DNA of 64,000 nt. Source: Haladaptatus pallidirubidus. GTDB taxonomy: Archaea; Halobacteriota; Halobacteria; Halobacteriales; Haladaptataceae. Below the pieces are notes generated by a model. It did not search any database and was not told the origin of the DNA. It saw only the letters and a list, made by a program, of their open reading frames with translations. Each line of letters starts with the position of its first letter. Within the stretch, counting starts at the first letter, position 1. Where the stretch lies: positions 558,001 to 622,000 of the forward strand of contig NZ_CP085301.1 of NCBI RefSeq assembly GCF_020700235.1, in the 5' to 3' direction. Of the stretch, positions 60,608 through 64,000 are shown one piece after another. The position numbers and the translations under genes were made by a program.

Positions 60608-62080
60608 ATGGAACGAGACATCTTCGAACTCCGCGCCCAAGACGGGGCGGGTCGAATCGGGGACCTCACCGTCCCGCGCGCCGGTGTGACGGTCGAAACC
60701 CCCGCCCTTTTACCGGTTGTCAACCCGCACGTCGTAACCGTCGAGCCCTCCCGACTCGAATCCGAGTTCGGCGCGGAAATCCTCATCACGAACTCTTACA
60801 TCCTCTACAAGAGCGACGATTTCCGCGAGGAAGCCCTCGACGTGGGACTGCACGAACTGCTCGATTTCGACGGCGCTATCATGACCGACTCCGGGTCGTT
60901 CCAACTCGCCGAGTACGGCGAAATCAGCGTGACGACGGACGGAATTCTCCAATTCCAACACGACGTCGGATCGGATATCGGAACTCCCGTGGACATCCCG
61001 ACGCCCCCGGACGTTGACCGCGAACAGGCCGAAGACGAGTTGGCCACGACGAAGGAACGCCTCGAACTGGCGGAAACCGTCGATGTCGGCGACATGCTCG
61101 TCAACGCGCCGGTGCAGGGTTCGACCTACCCGGATTTGCGAGAAGCGGCGGGTAACCACGCCTACGGTACCACGCTGGACGTGTTCCCCGTCGGGGCCGT
61201 CGTCCCCCTGATGAACGAGTACCGGTACGGCGACATGGTGGACATGGTCGCCGGGGCAAAGCGCGGACTGGGCGCGGATGCACCGGTTCACCTGTTCGGC
61301 GCGGGCCACCCCATGATGTTCGCGCTGGCGGTCGCCATGGGCTGCGACCTGTTTGATTCGGCGGCTTACGCGCTCTACGCCCGCGACGACCGCTATCTGA
61401 CGGTTCGGGGAACCGAGCAGTTGGACGACCTCGAATACTTCCCGTGTTCGTGCCCCATCTGCGCGAACAACGCGCCAGACGAAATCCGACGGTTGGGCGA
61501 CCGGGAGCGAGAAGAGCAACTCGCGGAACACAACCTCCACGTCACGTTCGAGGAGATTCGCACCATCAAGCAGGCGATTCGGTCGGGTAACCTGCTCGAG
61601 CTGGTCGAGAACCGCGCCCGCGCCCATCCCGCGATGCTGGACGGCTACCGTGCGCTGGTCGAACATTCGGCCCAACTCGAACGCGCCGACCCCGCCTCCA
61701 AGGGGACGTTTTTCTATCTCTCCAGCGAGAGCGCCCGCCGACCCGAAGTCGTGCGCCACCACGAGCGCCTGTCGCGCCTGAATCCCGAAGGGCGGGTTCT
61801 CCTGACTGAAGGCAACCCGAGCAGTCGCTACGACGAATCGTGGAACATCGTCCCGCCGTTCGGCCCGTTCCCCCGCGCGCTTTCCGAAACCTATCCCCTG
61901 ACGGTAGAGGTTCCCGACCGGATGGACACGGATGCGTTCGAATCCGCCGCTCGCGGCGTGGGTCGGCTGGTCGAAGAGAATCCAGAAACCGAGTTCACGC
62001 TAGCCCACCGCGGCTGGCCCGAATCCGCGGTGAAACTGGTTCCAGAATCGGTTCATTTGGTCGATTTGGACCACGTGTAG
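60608..62080 (+). CDS. tgtA: tRNA-guanine(15) transglycosylase TgtA
   Basis: Replaces guanine 15 of archaeal tRNA by preQ0, the first committed step toward archaeosine. The 490-residue protein has the TGT barrel: [14 protein letters not shown] near residue 62, the catalytic region IMTDSGSFQ with the Asp at 94, [13 protein letters not shown] near 165, [38 protein letters not shown] near 225-260 with the nucleophilic Asp, and the zinc site CSCPIC...H near 279-305. Starts at ATG 60608. ArcS and RaSEA are 13-17 kb upstream in the same window. Confidence 0.93.
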   Translation: MERDIFELRAQDGAGRIGDLTVPRAGVTVETPALLPVVNPHVVTVEPSRLESEFGAEILITNSYILYKSDDFREEALDVGLHELLDFDGAIMTDSGSFQLAEYGEISVTTDGILQFQHDVGSDIGTPVDIPTPPDVDREQAEDELATTKERLELAETVDVGDMLVNAPVQGSTYPDLREAAGNHAYGTTLDVFPVGAVVPLMNEYRYGDMVDMVAGAKRGLGADAPVHLFGAGHPMMFALAVAMGCDLFDSAAYALYARDDRYLTVRGTEQLDDLEYFPCSCPICANNAPDEIRRLGDREREEQLAEHNLHVTFEEIRTIKQAIRSGNLLELVENRARAHPAMLDGYRALVEHSAQLERADPASKGTFFYLSSESARRPEVVRHHERLSRLNPEGRVLLTEGNPSSRYDESWNIVPPFGPFPRALSETYPLTVEVPDRMDTDAFESAARGVGRLVEENPETEFTLAHRGWPESAVKLVPESVHLVDLDHV

Positions 62081-62171
62081 ACCGCGGCTGAGGATTTTGT
62101 TTGTCGGTTTTTCTCGATGTTTTGGTGGTTTTTCGAGAATAGACTGATTGTGAAGAGGAGGTGGTTGCTCA

Positions 62172-62503
62172 CACGAGTCGTAAGCCACGCCCGAGCGCAG
62201 GAAGAAACGAGTGGCGAAGCCACGAGTGACTGACGGCGCTCGCCCGTTCCCGACCAAATTTGCGGGCGAGCGAGTGCGGCGCTGCGCCGCACTCGCCCGC
62301 CAAGCGACTGGACGAACTGGCCACTGCTTTCGGAAGGACGATTTTCCACCGAAAACCGGCAGGCCGAGTTTGGAGTGGGCGGGCCAGTGGCCCGCCCGCT
62401 CTGCGGGTGGGTCGGGGAACGGGCGACCGAACGAGAAGACCGAATACGGCGCTTCGCGCCGCTGAGGGGAGCGAGTGAGGGCGGGCGTGGCTTACGACTC
62501 GTG
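62172..62503. repeat. Palindromic intergenic repeat, family 1, copy A (332 bp, 22-bp perfect terminal inverted repeats)
   Basis: The gap 62081-62630 holds no gene but this element. Its ends are an exact 22-bp inverted repeat (62172-62193, cacgagtcgtaagccacgcccg, and 62482-62503). Inside, two further near-perfect palindromes: cgagtgcggcgc-t-gcgccgcactcg (25 bp, 62271-62295) and gggcgggcca-g-tggcccgccc (21 bp, 62377-62397); cgcccgttcccgacc (62241-62255) pairs nearly with ggtcggggaacgggcg (about 62409-62424). The core aligns with copies B and C. It probably can fold into a long hairpin in RNA or a cruciform in DNA. Confidence 0.75.
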
Positions 62504-62630
62504 ATTACTATCATACCTGTCTTGGCACCGATTCTGTCACGCTGTCGGCTCAAAACTCCAAAAATGTAGCAACCGCCACATCCTATCCGAATCAGAAACG
62601 CCCATGTAACGCCCCGCCAACCCTACAACC

Positions 62631-63269
62631 GTGTTCGGGGTAGACGAAGCGGGCAGAGGGCCGGTGTTAGGGTCGATGTTCGCCGCGGCGGTCGTGGTTG
62701 AGGACACAGACGACCTCCCCGCGGGAATCGGCGATTCGAAAACGCTCGCGCCGGAGCGCCGAGAGGCGTTCGCGGAGCAGTTCCGAGAGGACGACACAAT
62801 CGAAGTCGGCGTGGCCGAAATCCCGACGAGTCAAATCGACGACCCGGAAACAGATATGAACACCCTGACCGTCAAGGCGCACGCCGAGGCGATTTCACAG
62901 GTTGCAAAAGAGAATGCGCAGGGGATCGTAGACGCCTGCGACACCAGCGAATCGCGGTTCGCACGGCGGGTGACCGAGGGAATCGAATACCCCATCGAAA
63001 TCACTGCGGAGCATGGCGCGGACGAAACCCACACAATCGTCGGCGCGGCCAGCATCGTCGCCAAAGTCGAACGGGACACTCACGTCGCGGAACTCGAGGA
63101 AAAGCACGGCGAGGTCGGAAGCGGCTATCCCAGCGACCCGAAAACGCGGACGTTTCTCCGCGACTACGTCGAATCCCACGGTGAGCTGCCGGACTGCGCC
63201 CGCGCGTCGTGGCAGACGAGCAAGGACGCGCTGTCGGCCTGCGAGCAGTCCGCGCTCGACCAGTTCTGA
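62631..63269 (+). CDS. rnhB: Ribonuclease HII
   Basis: Removes RNA primers and misincorporated ribonucleotides from DNA. The 212-residue enzyme opens VDEAGRGPVLG with Asp5 and Glu6 of the catalytic set, has IVDACDTSE near residue 102 (third acid) and ASIVAKVERDTHV near 141, ending in an acidic C-terminal helix. Starts with GTG at 62631. Downstream lies the convergent secD gene. Confidence 0.93.
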   Translation: MFGVDEAGRGPVLGSMFAAAVVVEDTDDLPAGIGDSKTLAPERREAFAEQFREDDTIEVGVAEIPTSQIDDPETDMNTLTVKAHAEAISQVAKENAQGIVDACDTSESRFARRVTEGIEYPIEITAEHGADETHTIVGAASIVAKVERDTHVAELEEKHGEVGSGYPSDPKTRTFLRDYVESHGELPDCARASWQTSKDALSACEQSALDQF

Positions 63270-63356
63270 GGATTGTTTTTCGAAGCGTGGTGACCGAACG
63301 CGATGGCTCGACATTAGTCGAGTGAAACAGCAAAAAGCCGAATCGTAAAAACGCGA

Positions 63357-64000
63357 TTATTTGTCCGTCAGCAGGTACCGCAGGATGTCACCGTAGGCCG
63401 GACGGGTGATGAGCACCCCGATGAGCACGCCGAGGATCGTGATGATGGCGAATCCGCGGAGGTCACCGAGCGAGAGCACGGCCAGCGGACTCATCGCAAC
63501 GATGGTCGTCGCGGCGGCGGCCCCGATGACCCAGAACGCCTTGCGGAAGCGCGACTGGAAGACGCGCGAGGAGTGGACGTCACCCTCGCTCATCACCTCG
63601 TCGGCGATGATGATGAGGTCGTCCACCCCGGTTCCGATGACGGCGATGAATCCCGCGATGTGCGACAGGTCGAGCGGTAACTCGATTGCCGCGGCGAAAC
63701 CGAGGAGGATGACCACCTCGGAGAGCGCCGTGACTATCATCGGGAGCGCGACCTTCGGCTTCCCGTACCGGAGGAACACGGTGCCGCTCACGGCGAACAC
63801 GGCAGCGATACCCGCGACGAGCGAGTACAGTTTGAACTCCGTGGCGAGGCTCGGCGCGAGGTAGGTGGTCGTCCCCGCCTGCGTGTCGAGGGGCGACGGG
63901 AGCGCGCCCGCTCGGAGGTTGACTTGCAGTTGTCGGGCGTCTGACATGTTGGTCGTCGTCATCGTGAACGTCGGTTGATCCTCGAACTCGCCGCTCTCTA
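63357..64000 (-). CDS. secD: Protein-export membrane protein SecD, N-terminus beyond the window
   Basis: C-terminal part of SecD, which works with SecF to drive protein export using the proton gradient. The visible 214 codons read LRAGALPSPLDTQAGTTTYLAPSLA, then a helix, a bundle of helices with ELPLDLSHIAGFIAVIGTGVDDLIIIADEV near the middle and AAAATTIVAMSPLAVLSLGDLRGFAIITILGVLIGVLITRPAYG near the end, typical of RND-type SecD. An in-frame Met (MTTTNMSDARQ) is internal; the frame continues upstream to the window edge. Confidence 0.92.
   Translation of the reverse strand, partial: ESGEFEDQPTFTMTTTNMSDARQLQVNLRAGALPSPLDTQAGTTTYLAPSLATEFKLYSLVAGIAAVFAVSGTVFLRYGKPKVALPMIVTALSEVVILLGFAAAIELPLDLSHIAGFIAVIGTGVDDLIIIADEVMSEGDVHSSRVFQSRFRKAFWVIGAAAATTIVAMSPLAVLSLGDLRGFAIITILGVLIGVLITRPAYGDILRYLLTDK

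Overview
The window is chromosomal DNA from a halophilic archaeon (class Halobacteria). The proteins are strongly acidic, secreted proteins carry twin-arginine (Tat) signals, several promoters have an archaeal TATA box about 25-30 nt before a leaderless start codon, the tRNA-Met(CAU) gene has an archaeal-type intron, and the gene set is archaeal (r-protein S8e, VAT/CDC48 ATPase, RadB, SAMP1, TgtA/ArcS/RaSEA archaeosine enzymes, Pus10, TrmY, B12-dependent ribonucleotide reductase). Moderate GC coding with AT-rich spacers would fit a Haladaptatus-like genome, but that genus guess is weak. No transposase, integrase, CRISPR array, rRNA or replication origin was seen.

Layout. 1-2.6 kb: partial pyrF, a HAD hydrolase, two conserved small proteins and rps8e. 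2.7-9.4 kb: a complete phosphate-uptake locus, pstS-pstC-pstA-pstB-phoU, with a divergent AbrB-PhoU regulator. 9.5-17 kb: CDC48-type ATPase, LarC, a RuvC/RNase H-fold protein divergent from radB, a CBS protein fused to a ribosome-hibernation-like domain, and a lone lycopene-cyclase-type domain. 17-22.3 kb: a membrane-linked regulator, tRNA-Val and the translationally coupled trpDFEG operon. 22.8-30.1 kb: nrdJ, an arylsulfotransferase-like membrane protein, a VTT-domain protein, a gene broken by a frameshift and a stop, and tRNA-Met. 30.6-35.3 kb: a ZIP metal transporter between two paralogous small membrane proteins, an aldo/keto reductase, and SAMP1 followed directly by a second small protein ending in Gly-Gly. 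35.4-42.4 kb: palindromic repeats, a cystathionine gamma-synthase-family enzyme, a decayed Tat-secreted gene, a tungsten-type aldehyde oxidoreductase and a secreted beta-propeller. 42.7-52.9 kb: a tRNA-modification neighbourhood (RaSEA, ArcS, Pus10, TrmY), with a GNAT enzyme, UppP and a glycosyltransferase, then tRNA-Pro. 53-64 kb: two secreted structural proteins, SDR, NUDIX, a frameshifted GntP permease, tgtA, rnhB and partial secD.

How genes work together: TgtA inserts preQ0 at tRNA G15 and ArcS plus RaSEA convert it to archaeosine; Pus10 makes pseudouridine 54/55 and TrmY methylates position 54, so two tRNA-core modification routes are encoded within 19 kb. PstSCAB imports phosphate and is bracketed by two PhoU-domain proteins.

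The least explained signals are non-coding. There are two families of nested palindromic intergenic repeats: one at 15.25, 47.57 and 62.17 kb, the other at 35.44 and 37.8 kb. There is also a highly structured segment (49.1-49.4 kb) whose outer stem begins where a TATA box predicts a transcript start, a candidate ncRNA or leader upstream of pus10. Four regions (a PH-like gene at 28.6-29.8 kb, a Tat-protein remnant at 37.4 kb, and two sites in gntP) carry disabling changes, several in homopolymers, which are either real decay or assembly errors.
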